From Persicaria tinctoria (taxonomy: Eukaryota; Streptophyta; Magnoliopsida; Caryophyllales; Polygonaceae), in contig JBANSL010000007.1 of the NCBI GenBank assembly GCA_037127255.1, positions 62,047,038 to 62,111,037 of the forward strand: a stretch of DNA of 64,000 bases, read 5' to 3'. This document shows, piece by piece, positions 17,353 to 26,283 of the stretch. The position numbers and the translations under genes are program-made. The notes under the pieces were generated by a model that saw only the letters and a program-made list of their open reading frames with translations, did not search any database and was not told the origin of the DNA. Numbering within the stretch: the first letter of the stretch is position 1; each line of letters opens with the position of its first letter.

Positions 17353-20300
17353 TCAAAAACTCAAAAATGCTTTAGAAAGCGCCTGCGCTTTTCTCTGGTA
17401 ATCTGGCATCAATCCCGTCCTGGCTTCATATTCCTCTGATATTTGCCGCGTCACTATTTCTGAATCGGTGAAAACTGTGACTTGCCTAGCGCCTTTAATC
17501 AAGGCTATTTCCAGTCCAGCTAACAGGGCCTCATACTCGGCTTCATTGTTGGTAGTTTGAAAATCCAACTTGTAGGCATAGTTGTACTGTCGTTCATCGG
17601 GCGCTGTTAGTGTGACTCCCGCTCCGCATCCATCTTTGTTGGCCGCACCGTCCACTCTGAGTGTCCACTCACTTCTTTCCGTTGAAGAGCTCAATTCAAA
17701 ACTTGTTTCACTGATGAAGTCAGCTAGAGATTGAGCAAGGATTGCTTTCCACGGAGTGTATTCTATCTCAAATTCTGTGAGTTCGACTGCCCACTTCATC
17801 ATCCTCCCTGATAAACAGGGTGAGTGGAGAATTTGTCGCATAGGTAACTCTGTCATTACTCGGATTAGATGATCTTGGAAATAGGGCCTTAGCCTTCTTG
17901 CCGCGAATACTAGGCACATAATCATTTTCTCCACTGGTTCATATCTTGTTTCCGCGTCCTGAAGAACACGACTGATGTAGTAAACCGGAAAGTTTTCTTC
18001 TCGCGTCAAGACTGCACTGATGGTGACGTTTTTTACAGATAAATACAGATGGAGGATCTCTTGTTTCTCAGGTTGGTGAAGGGTAGGAAGCGATGTTAGG
18101 AAAAGCTTTAAATTTTCAAAGGCTTCCTGTAATTCAGGAGTCCACCGTCTCGGTCCTTTTTTCTTGAGTAGAGCAAAGAAAGGTAACGACTTATCTGCCA
18201 GGCAGGAGCAAAAACGGCTTAAGTAGTTTACTGCTCCATTCAGGGATTGTAATTCTTTGATCGTCCGCGGTGGCTGAAGATTCTGAATTGCTGTGACTTT
18301 TTCAGGATTGACATCAATTCCCCTATGGCTAACCATAAAGCCAAGGAATTTCCCCGAGTCGACCCCAAAGACGCATTTTTCCGCGTTCAAGTTCAAGCCT
18401 CCCCTTCGAAGAGAATCAAAAGTTTCCTGTAAATCCGCTGCGTGATCTTCTGCTCTTTCACTTTTGACGACAATATCATCAACATAAATTGAAACATTCC
18501 TGCCAATTTGATCACGGAAGATCCGATCAACTGTTCTCTGAAATGTTGCTCCCGCATTTCTGAGCCCAAAAGGCATGACGCGGTAACAAAAGATTCCTTG
18601 GCTGGTGATGAAGGTCGTAGCTTTTTTGTCTGAAGGTTCCATGTTAATCTGATTGTACCCTGAGTAGGCATCGAGAAAACTAAGGACCTTGTTCCCAGCG
18701 GTTCCGTCGACAAGTCCATCTATGGACGGAAGTGGGTAGCTATCTTTAGGGCAGGACTTGTTAAGATCAGTAAAATCAATACACATCCTCCACTTCCCGT
18801 TGGATTTTTTCACTAGGACAACATTTGAAAGCCATTCAGAATCTTCCACCTCTTCAATGAAGCCAGCTTCTAAAAGTTTATTAGTTTCTTCCTTGGCCGC
18901 GGCAGCTCTTTCTGGTGCCATTTTCCTACTCTTCTGCACTACAGGCTTCGTTCCTGGGCGAATTCTTAAAGTATGTAGCGCTATTGCAGGCGGGACACCT
19001 AACAGGTCCCGAGGACTCCAAGCAAAGATGTCTCTTGACCTTGCTATGATTTCTAAAACTCTAGCTCTTTCTCTTGCTTCTAATGCCTGTCCCAGGTAGA
19101 CTTTTTCCTTTGAGTTAGAGAAGGGTGTAACTGCAATTTTTTCATCTGCGGTAGATGCTTTGACTTCCGTTGGCCGAACTTCTAACTCAGCTTCTGAGAA
19201 TTCGGCTGACTCACTATCTCCGACTTCAGATTGGCAATTCTCACTTACACACATTACTTCTTTATTTTTCTTGATGGAGGTTAAGTAGCAGCTCCTGCTT
19301 TCTGGTTGTTGTCCGCGGACTTCGCCTATTCCTCCGCCTGGTAACGGGAATTTTCCCAAAAAGTGGTAGATTGAAACTACCATTTGGAATTTATAGAGAG
19401 AAACTCGGCCCAGCAAAGCATTATATACGGTGGGAATTTTTACTACTGTGAACACAACATTTTCCATGCGCCTGTTAGGAGGGGTCCCCAGAACCACTGT
19501 AAGCTCGATTGTACCAGCGACCTGCACTTCTCCCCCTGAAAATGTGATTAGCGTTCCAGGATATGGTTTTAGTGAAGCCGCGGAGATTCCCATCTGAGAA
19601 AACGCTTCCCATGATAGGATGTCTACAGAAGACCCGGTATCGATAAATACTCTCTTCACAGTTTTGGCAGCTATCTGTGCGTGAATGACCAAAGGGTCTG
19701 AATGTGGCATCCTTATTTCCTCCGCGTCCTTCGGTGTGAAGGAGATGTTTTCATGCTGTGCGAGAGAAATTTTTCTACTTGACGTGGATGGTGGCTGTCT
19801 TCCTTCCCTCTCATAGTTTCTTTTTTCCTGCCTACTGGATCCAGCCATAGATAGCCCTCCTGCAAGGGTGTTGATGAAGCCCTCCGGTTCGGGTATCTGT
19901 CCTCCCTCTGTCTTTCGAGCTTCCCTCTGATTGACAGATCTCTGAGCTACCGGTGTGTTGTTGTATCTCCCTCCGCGCCCTCTTCTTCCTCTGCCTCTCC
20001 CCCGGTTATGGACCGGGAGATTTCTGTGCGGATCATATTGTCTATCAAATCGTTCTTGGGGATTTCGGGATTCGTCGAATCTAGGACCTCTGTCTTCCCA
20101 TCGAGGTCTGTAATCAGGTCGGTTCTCCCTTCTCGGCGGGGATCTCACATCGTGACCTCTGTATTGACTTTCTCGTGGATGATGAGCACGTGGAGGATCC
20201 TCTCTACGGCAAGATCCTTGGCCCCTTTCCAGGTTCATATGCACTTCATCACGACGGGGACGGAAATCTACTGCTTCTGAATGATGTCTAAGAGGCTTGG

Positions 20301-21444
20301 CTTTTTCTTTCTTGAATTTCCCTATCAACTTCCCAAATGGTCCTGAGTTCCCAGTATTCGCCTTTGAACTGGACGCGGCGGCTTCCTCCGCTTCAATCTG
20401 TCTGGAGACTCGCTCCTTTAAGTCATCATAACTCGTGGGTTTTTTCCGAAATAAATATGTCTTGAAATCCCCTTCGGCTAGGTTGCCCATAAGTATGATA
20501 ATAGCCGATTCGTGATTGAAGTTAGGGATTTGGACCACCATACTGGTGAAACGAATGAAAAAATGCCCCAACGATTCTCCAGCTCCTTGCCTGATGGAAT
20601 TCAAATCAAGCATAGTCTTCTTTCTTGTCCGCGCACTCCCAAAATGGGAAGTGAAGATGTGAGACATCTGTGCGAAATTGGTCACAGACCCTTTGGGAAG
20701 GTTGGTAAACCAAGTCAGCGCGATCTTGGTTAAGGTTGAAGGAAACGTTCTGCACAACATGGCGTCATTGTACTCGTTAATCCCCATCGCAGTAGCGAAA
20801 TGGCAGAGATGATCTTCAGGATCAGTTGTTCCGTCATACTTCATGAGGTTCACATCTCTCCATCGCTTCGGTACTGTCGCGGAGCAGATCTCTTGAGTAA
20901 ATACTGACGGAAATCCGGTCGGTGCCTTCTCATTCCTTCTTTCTGCGGAGTCAGATTTAGTCGAGGTTGAAACATCAGTTGACCTATCTCCGCGTCGGTG
21001 TTTGTTCTCTCTGTGATAGTGATCATCTTGCCACGTCTGGTATGGCACTTCTTGGTTCTGAAAGCCATAGTTCCAGTTGCTGGGATTTTCAAAAACAGTG
21101 TTACCACGATCAAAAATCCCATGCTGTCCCTCTGGCCTATAATTTCCTTGTTGACGCGGATTTCGTCCCCATTGATCATAGTAATAGTATTGAGCATGCT
21201 CCTGTTGAAAAGGATTTGGCTGTTCGTGTCGTGCTTCATAATACCAGAAGTTTTGCGGGATGAATCCTCCGTTCAATCCATACTGATTGTCGTAGTGTTG
21301 AGGAGGAGTTTCAAGGTTCTGTCCTCCCATCTCGGTATTAGGATTAGTTGGAGGCGTTAGCGGGACATACATACTTGAAGCTTCTTGGTCCTGGTGATCT
21401 CCTTGACTCATGTCCTGAGTCTGGTTATTTTGACTATCACCCAT
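17353..21444 (-). CDS. Gypsy Gag-protease-RT-RNase H polyprotein, ends at a TGA
   Basis: Open for 1363 codons from the ATG at 21444. Gag core lies at about 197-355 (MKYDGTTDPEDH ... YLFRKKPTSYDDL), followed by an Arg/Gly-rich basic stretch at 480-492; I see no CCHC knuckle. Protease IDTGSSVDIL is at 601-610, RT about 850-1050 with catalytic YVDD at 987-990, the retroviral-type RNase H about 1110-1245, and a second RNase H from 1263 (LRVDGAANKDG ... TDSEI), a hallmark of Tat elements. The frame meets TGA at 17353, inside the last strand of the second RNase H; the expected continuation (VPRDDNQQADALARLG) resumes directly after it in the same frame, so this is a single point lesion between RNase H and integrase. 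Confidence 0.9.
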   Translation of the reverse strand: MGDSQNNQTQDMSQGDHQDQEASSMYVPLTPPTNPNTEMGGQNLETPPQHYDNQYGLNGGFIPQNFWYYEARHEQPNPFQQEHAQYYYYDQWGRNPRQQGNYRPEGQHGIFDRGNTVFENPSNWNYGFQNQEVPYQTWQDDHYHRENKHRRGDRSTDVSTSTKSDSAERRNEKAPTGFPSVFTQEICSATVPKRWRDVNLMKYDGTTDPEDHLCHFATAMGINEYNDAMLCRTFPSTLTKIALTWFTNLPKGSVTNFAQMSHIFTSHFGSARTRKKTMLDLNSIRQGAGESLGHFFIRFTSMVVQIPNFNHESAIIILMGNLAEGDFKTYLFRKKPTSYDDLKERVSRQIEAEEAAASSSKANTGNSGPFGKLIGKFKKEKAKPLRHHSEAVDFRPRRDEVHMNLERGQGSCRREDPPRAHHPRESQYRGHDVRSPPRRENRPDYRPRWEDRGPRFDESRNPQERFDRQYDPHRNLPVHNRGRGRGRRGRGGRYNNTPVAQRSVNQREARKTEGGQIPEPEGFINTLAGGLSMAGSSRQEKRNYEREGRQPPSTSSRKISLAQHENISFTPKDAEEIRMPHSDPLVIHAQIAAKTVKRVFIDTGSSVDILSWEAFSQMGISAASLKPYPGTLITFSGGEVQVAGTIELTVVLGTPPNRRMENVVFTVVKIPTVYNALLGRVSLYKFQMVVSIYHFLGKFPLPGGGIGEVRGQQPESRSCYLTSIKKNKEVMCVSENCQSEVGDSESAEFSEAELEVRPTEVKASTADEKIAVTPFSNSKEKVYLGQALEARERARVLEIIARSRDIFAWSPRDLLGVPPAIALHTLRIRPGTKPVVQKSRKMAPERAAAAKEETNKLLEAGFIEEVEDSEWLSNVVLVKKSNGKWRMCIDFTDLNKSCPKDSYPLPSIDGLVDGTAGNKVLSFLDAYSGYNQINMEPSDKKATTFITSQGIFCYRVMPFGLRNAGATFQRTVDRIFRDQIGRNVSIYVDDIVVKSERAEDHAADLQETFDSLRRGGLNLNAEKCVFGVDSGKFLGFMVSHRGIDVNPEKVTAIQNLQPPRTIKELQSLNGAVNYLSRFCSCLADKSLPFFALLKKKGPRRWTPELQEAFENLKLFLTSLPTLHQPEKQEILHLYLSVKNVTISAVLTREENFPVYYISRVLQDAETRYEPVEKMIMCLVFAARRLRPYFQDHLIRVMTELPMRQILHSPCLSGRMMKWAVELTEFEIEYTPWKAILAQSLADFISETSFELSSSTERSEWTLRVDGAANKDGCGAGVTLTAPDERQYNYAYKLDFQTTNNEAEYEALLAGLEIALIKGARQVTVFTDSEIVTRQISEEYEARTGLMPDYQRKAQALSKAFLSF

Positions 21445-21580
21445 TTTCTTGCTATTACGAATTTAACCTGTCGCGGCAGAAAGTTTGATGTCAGATATCT
21501 GAAAAATTGTATTTGTAAATTTTAATCATATAGAAATTGGAAACCCCTTAGTGTGAGGGGGTTCCCACAGACGGCGCCAG
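21445..21580 (-). other. 5' leader of the gypsy element
   Basis: Only about 136 bp from the 5' LTR to the gag ATG, starting with the primer binding site. No packaging structure could be assigned by eye. Confidence 0.5.
21562..21579 (-). promoter_or_regulatory. Primer binding site of the gypsy element
   Basis: Minus strand TGGCGCCGTCTGTGGGAA, one base after the CA end of the 5' LTR. TGGCGCC matches the CCA-ended 3' terminus of a plant tRNA of the type used by Tat and Athila elements (tRNA-Asp or tRNA-Arg are the usual candidates). I cannot fix the exact tRNA without a comparison. Confidence 0.85.
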
Positions 21581-22307
21581 TGAAAAGCCTCGGAACGAAA
21601 GGCCACCATTTTTACGTGGGGCCAGGGAACCTCCCTGATGAAATTTACACCCTTCCCGACGGACTTACCTGACCCGCGCCGAAAGAATCGACGTGGCCCA
21701 ACCTGTGCCGCGGGAAGTTAAGCTAATTCGTTCGAATTCACAAATGACGGTTCCCTAATCGAGTCTTCCCTAGACAATTTGGAAACCTAACTTATCATAC
21801 CTGTCGTCGTTAAGAGTCTTGAGACTTAATAATATTGACCCTTAATAGAATTTTTATACTGAAAGTAGACAGGTTTTAGGTCCGCGGAGATAGATGTTAA
21901 TGCAGATTGTATGTTCTTCCTCTTTTTATCAGACTTCTCTTTCGCGTGCAATCTCTTCTTTCGCTTCCTTTTCCTGGTTTTAATCTATCTTAATCCGCCT
22001 GTCCTCTTCTTCCCCGTTTCCTCCCGTTTCCAAAAAAGTCCCTCTCTGTAATGTAGTTCTCCTCTATTTATAGGGTTTCGGCTCTCTTGCATGTCATGCC
22101 ACGTGGCGTTCTTTGTTCAACACGTGTTGCGCTCGTGGGATGTGGGCATGGTTGCCACGTATCTATTTCCCTATCCGCGGACGTCCTGTATGAGCAACTT
22201 CTTGGCCCTTCGTCCGCGGATAATGAAATATTTTTGTTTCGCTTTTTACCTAATTTGTTTGGTATTTCTGGTGTTTCGACAGGTGTTTTTTGGTCTCGGT
22301 TTAGTCA
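21581..22307 (-). repeat. 5' LTR of the gypsy element
   Basis: 727 bp, right copy; it should drive the genomic RNA leftward from a TATA box at 22064-22073. Differs from the 3' LTR at about nine bases. It keeps six CGCG sites, including two TCCGCGGA/C sites upstream of the TATA box near 22175 and 22214, where the 3' LTR has lost one. Confidence 0.95.
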
Positions 22308-22312
22308 CTCCC

Positions 22313-24315
22313 AAGATCCTTTATGGTCAGATCCTGTGTTTTTGGATGCTCTTTCACAAATTGAGTTAGCTTACATTAATAAATGTAAGATGAAATCGTC
22401 TGGTCGGACTGATCACCCTTTTTGTTCGGTTGGTAATGTATCTGGGGGTGGGCTTGGTGGTGTTTGTTTTGAGAGTGAATGTGATGCTGGAAAGAAGGGT
22501 GATTCTGCAGTCTCTAAGGGTAAGGGGACTATGCCTATGAATCTTCCTGCTGAGCCATCGTTTGATCTTTTTGGTTCTGATCCTGCTTTCCAATCTCAAA
22601 AAAAATCTACTAAAGAAGAAATTGCCAAAGATTTTAACAAGTCTGATCAGTCTGCACAAAAGGGTTTTGTACCTGCACCCAACTCCAATGCTGATGTACA
22701 AAAAGATATTAGAGATGCACCGTCTGTTGTCGATGGTGTAACTGGTGTTCCTTCCTCTGTTGTCGATATTGCCAAAGAATATTCTGGCGGAGATGCTGCT
22801 TCTTCTCTAGGTATATCAACATCAAGTGACATTCAGTGTGCCACCCCTAAAGTGTTTAAGAGGAAGCACAAGTCTCCTGTTGCGTAGGTCTACTAGGGGT
22901 TGCCCTGCTGATCAAAATGAGAAAGATGTTGGGGGTAAGAGGGTTTCAAAACCTGCTGATTCCTTGAAGAGTCCTTACTATTCTAGGGTTGTTAATGTGA
23001 ATGAGCGTGTGTCTGACATTGAGCGTTGCATTTGTGCATATTTGTCTAAGAAATCAGCTTCTGATGTGTAAGTCTCTTTTTTTCCCTTTTTTTTACTTTA
23101 GTTATTTTATTATATTTAAGTTTCTTTGAGTTATACTTATTTATTATAATTTTCTTTTTGCCTATTGCAGTGAAGTTCTTTTTAACAATTCATCTGTTGT
23201 AGTTATTAGAGCTGATTTTAAATCCCTTGAAAAAGATTTTGAAGTGGCTCTCTCTGTTGTGATTGCATGGGCTTCTGTCCTTAATTATAAAGAACAATAC
23301 AGAAGTGTTGTTTCTCCATCAAGACTTTTTTTTTATCACTTCAGGCTTCTGTAAGTTATATTTTTCTTTTTCATTTTACCTATCATTTGTTTCTATTTTT
23401 TAACCATTCTACCTGTGTTTATTTCCTTGTTCTATATTTTTTATTTTTTTCCAGCAATTCGCTCCAGACCCCCCTCGAGATGACTTTAATGACCGTCTTG
23501 CAAAATTTAGTATCCGTCTTGATTCTGAACTGGCTGCTGCTTCTCACATTCGGTTGAAATATGTTGATATGGTATTTGAGTTTCTATTTTCTTGTATGCT
23601 TTTTAATTCTTTTTATTTAATCTACCTTCCTCTTTATCTTCCTTCATTTATTTGTTGTTGACTTGTTCTTTTTATATTTTGGTATAGTTTGTATTTGGTG
23701 TTTATCATGCGAAAATCTATCCCATGGTAGTCTTTAATCTGAAGATGAAATCTGTTCAGTTCCTGGATGTGTCAAGGAATGATCCAAATGATACTTCCAT
23801 CTTTCAATATACAGTCGGTACTTTGGTTAGTTTTCATACTTATCTGTCCCTTTTTTCCTTTTTTTCCTTTTTTTTATTATTATTATTCTTTTTCTTTTGT
23901 TAATTTTAATTTTAGTTTGTCATTTATAGTAATCTCTTCTTTTACTTATCTTCTCTTGCAACATCATTTGTTGATTGATTATTTGAAGTCTAAAGGATGT
24001 TCGAAGAAAGCAGAGTTAGTTTCTCTTTGTGCTCAATCACACATTTATCTCCCTTGGGCGGGTGAAGACAAGCATCCCCATTATGGTATTTGCATGATGC
24101 GCCATATGGAGGCATTTGTCGGATTGGAGAAAGGATTCAAGTGTGGTTTTGACCACGGGACTGACAAGAACATCTCAAAGCTGCGTGTGAAGTACATGAA
24201 TGACATAATCTGTTCCGATGTCAACGAAATTCGATCTGAAATTTCAGTTCAAGCTAAGGCACATGCATCCTTAACCTTAAAAGGTGTTCATGCTCTGAAA
24301 TTGCGGTTGGATTGA
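22313..24315 (+). pseudogene. Ulp1/C48 protease-like transposon gene, 3' part
   Basis: Continuation of the gene broken at 8031. If one CTCCC copy and the insert are set aside, the reading frame runs straight through the junction, which confirms the join. The first exon is polar and low-complexity and shifts frame near 22884 to SPYYSRVVNVNERVSDIERC (to 23067). Next exons: 23171-23350 (VVVIRADFKSLEKDF, VVIAWASVLNY), 23461-23572, about 23689-23823 (YPMVVFNLKMKSVQFLDVS), and a last exon to 24315 (HYGICMMRHMEAFVG, LRVKYMNDIICSDVNEI). These match Ulp1-like blocks in order, but the triad looks lost: the HW of the active-site His reads KIY, and the DCG of the catalytic Cys reads HYG. A T-run near 23330 adds another frameshift. 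Probably a dead, or at best non-proteolytic, copy. Confidence 0.62.
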
Positions 24316-24938
24316 TGGGATAGGAAAGAGTAGTTAACAAACATTAGTATTTCCTGGACATTTCGTACTTTTGAGGGTATACAAATTTTGTGTCCTACAT
24401 GTGTTATAATGTATAACCCTTTACGATTCCCTTTTTGGGTTATCTTTGTCTATTTTACTCTATGTTTGTACGCTTGGTGATGTTGGCATTATATATATTA
24501 TTGTGTTTTTTTTATGTGCGAATTCGAATCTTTGTGCATTTTATATTTTATTTTAAACATGTACATATGTCTTTATGTTGTGACATTATTATATAGTCAT
24601 ATGCTGGCCTAATATTATTATGTGCAATTATAATATAATTTTGTGCAACCTTAATACCCTATTGTGCATATGCAATAGAATGCTCTTTATTTTTTATAAT
24701 CGAGATGCCTATCTATTCATACTTTTATGTTAGCGTCTCTTTCTCTGTTTGCTTTCTTATATCGGTCTGGATTCCTATTTTCTTTTTTATTTTAATTTAT
24801 TTTTTATGTTTGATTTTTGTGAATTTATTTTACTTTGTATGCGTTTTATATTAGTTTAAAATTGACATTTCAGCCTAAATTACTTTTTCCTCTGCAATAG
24901 TGCAAAAGCATCTTTGTTTTGTGCAATTATAACTTATG
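24316..24938. other. Non-coding 3' flank with TGTGCAAT motifs
   Basis: AT-rich, no gene. It carries TTGTGCAATTATAA-like words at 24621, 24641 and 24661 (about 20 bp apart) and again at 24918. Similar sequence occurs at 42500-42700, so this is the terminal or sub-terminal part of a transposon family present twice in the window, likely the element that carries the Ulp1-like gene. Confidence 0.5.
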
Positions 24939-25711
24939 CGTTGTAATCCCCAACGACTCAAATAGTTCGGATCTTGCGTCGTCTTAAGACGGGTCTTGAC
25001 TCGTTTCTGCGTTGTATTGATGGAATCTCGATTACCCTCTTGAATCAACCCTCTCGTTTTGCTAGAATGGCCACTTAATTAACTATATGTTAATCCATGG
25101 TCAACAATGGCGGCTATGTAGACTTCATGCAAGTGAATTCCCAAGAGGACCAACGCCTATGACACTAGTCGGTCAACAACGGCGGCTAGACCCACAAAGT
25201 GCCATTCGGATTAATTTGTTTCGAAGAGTATGAACGGGTGTGGAAGAAAGAGTGAATTAGAGCGTAAGAAAGATAGGCGCAATTAGGGTTGAACAAATAA
25301 GAGAACGCTTAGCCAAGCGCTATTCTATTCAATTCAACGTCAGAATAAAAGATGACAACCCTAGTTCTCTCATTTATCTAATAAATTAAAATAAACATAG
25401 ATAAATATTAAAAATATCCCATCTACCTAAATATCCAAAAATAGCCATAAGTAAGGAAATATCAATTTCCCCACTTTTTATTCAACAACTAATAAATGAA
25501 AATAAAGAAAGATATAATAAAAATATCTCAAGACAGAATTCCGCAAGATAAGGCCCAGTCGATATCGAGTCAGGCTAGATGATGTCAAGGCGGAATGAAG
25601 TTGCACACCAAAAGCTTGAGTTCACAGTTGATCTTTGAGCAATGCGAGCTTTCACCGTGAATCATCTTGTCGTCGGAAATCATCAGATCTTGATCGCTAT
25701 CAATACCTGTA
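24939..25711. mobile_element. 0.77-kb insertion, possible solo LTR
   Basis: Found by comparing two paralogous copies: TTTTGTGCAATTATAAC...TTATGTGCAGTTATAAA here is split, while 42594-42630 reads through (GTGCAATTACAAATTTATTATGTGCAGTTGTAA). The insert is bounded by TTATG at 24934-24938 and 25712-25716, a 5-bp duplication that fits an LTR or similar element. It has no ORF; its ends (CGTTGTAATCCCC / ATACCTGTA) are not TG...CA, so the exact class is uncertain. It has a repeated GGTCAACAAYGGCGGCTA word near 25108 and 25172. Confidence 0.55.
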
Positions 25712-25960
25712 TTATGTGCAGTTATAAAGGTACCCAATATTATGTGCACTCATATTGTCGTTTTGGTGCAATTATATAGCCTTCTTGTGCAAAGTTAACA
25801 AGTGTTTTTTTATTTATGTAACATCATGTTTTTAATTACCTAATTTTCTTTAGAGAAATTTTGGTGAAATATCACCTTTGCTAATTTAATTAGGTTATTA
25901 GCATCTTAACTTGTTAAATGGGCCGTTCTAACACCCCTTGAAAACTAATTAGCCCCTAAC
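25712..25960. other. Non-coding, end of TGTGCAAT repeat region
   Basis: More TGTGCA words at 25714, 25743, 25765 and 25787 (last three 22 bp apart), then AT-rich sequence up to the GC-rich leader at 25960. No gene seen. Confidence 0.45.
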
Positions 25961-26283
25961 ACTTTCCCCTTCATTCTCTCCAAGCTCCATCTCTCGCGCT
26001 CCGATGGCGATTTGGAGCTGTGTTGGCGGACTCGGATCCATGGCGGATCTCAGCTTTGGCTCGTCGGATCTAAGCCGAGGTCGCCGGATCTAATCGAGGG
26101 AGGGATCTCAGCCTTGCAGACGGATCTATGGCAAGCGAGGGAGGTCGAGCGAGGGCGGATCTCGTCCTGCTGCGGGAGTTGCTGCTGCTTTTGAGCCTTG
26201 CAGACGACGACACGTCGCCAAATCAACCTAATCTCTTTCTTCTCCGGCAGCGCAGAGATTGCAGCCCCAATTTCGAGGTCGAG
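25960..26283 (+). other. Possible first exon of an unrecognised transcript
   Basis: The sequence changes abruptly from AT-rich to a GC-rich, leader-like stretch (CTCTCCAAGCTCCATCTCTC) and ends in a strong splice donor, GTCGAG|GTACGT, at 26283/26284. The longest ATG frame into the donor (from 26128) gives about 52 residues with no recognised domain; an upstream ATG frame at 26003 stops within about 30 codons. It resembles the 5' exon of a plant gene or long non-coding RNA. Further exons were not recognised up to the CACTA element, so it may be a transposon-carried promoter fragment. Confidence 0.3.

Larger units (their letters stand above)
8032..22307 (-). mobile_element. Ty3/gypsy Tat-type LTR retrotransposon with B3 genes
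   Basis: Complete insertion of 14,276 bp. Both LTRs are 727 bp, begin TGAAAAGCCTCGG and end GTTTAGTCA on the + strand (TG...CA on either strand), and are flanked by the 5-bp duplication CTCCC (8027-8031 and 22308-22312). gag-pol runs on the minus strand, so the 5' LTR is the right-hand one. The primer site TGGCGCCGTCTGTGGGAA follows it after one base. Pol has protease, RT, two RNase H domains and integrase without a chromodomain, which places it in the Tat branch. I count about nine substitutions between LTRs (1.2%); at a grass-type rate of 1.3e-8 per site per year that is roughly 0.5 million years. The 7 kb between pol and the 3' LTR holds accessory genes and tandem repeats. Pol has a stop and a frameshift, so this copy is not autonomous. 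Confidence 0.95.

Noticed and set aside
22087..22312. Start of the 266-codon frame beginning inside the LTR
   Set aside because: The first 75 codons are LTR sequence read through; the real exon begins at the empty-site junction at 22312.
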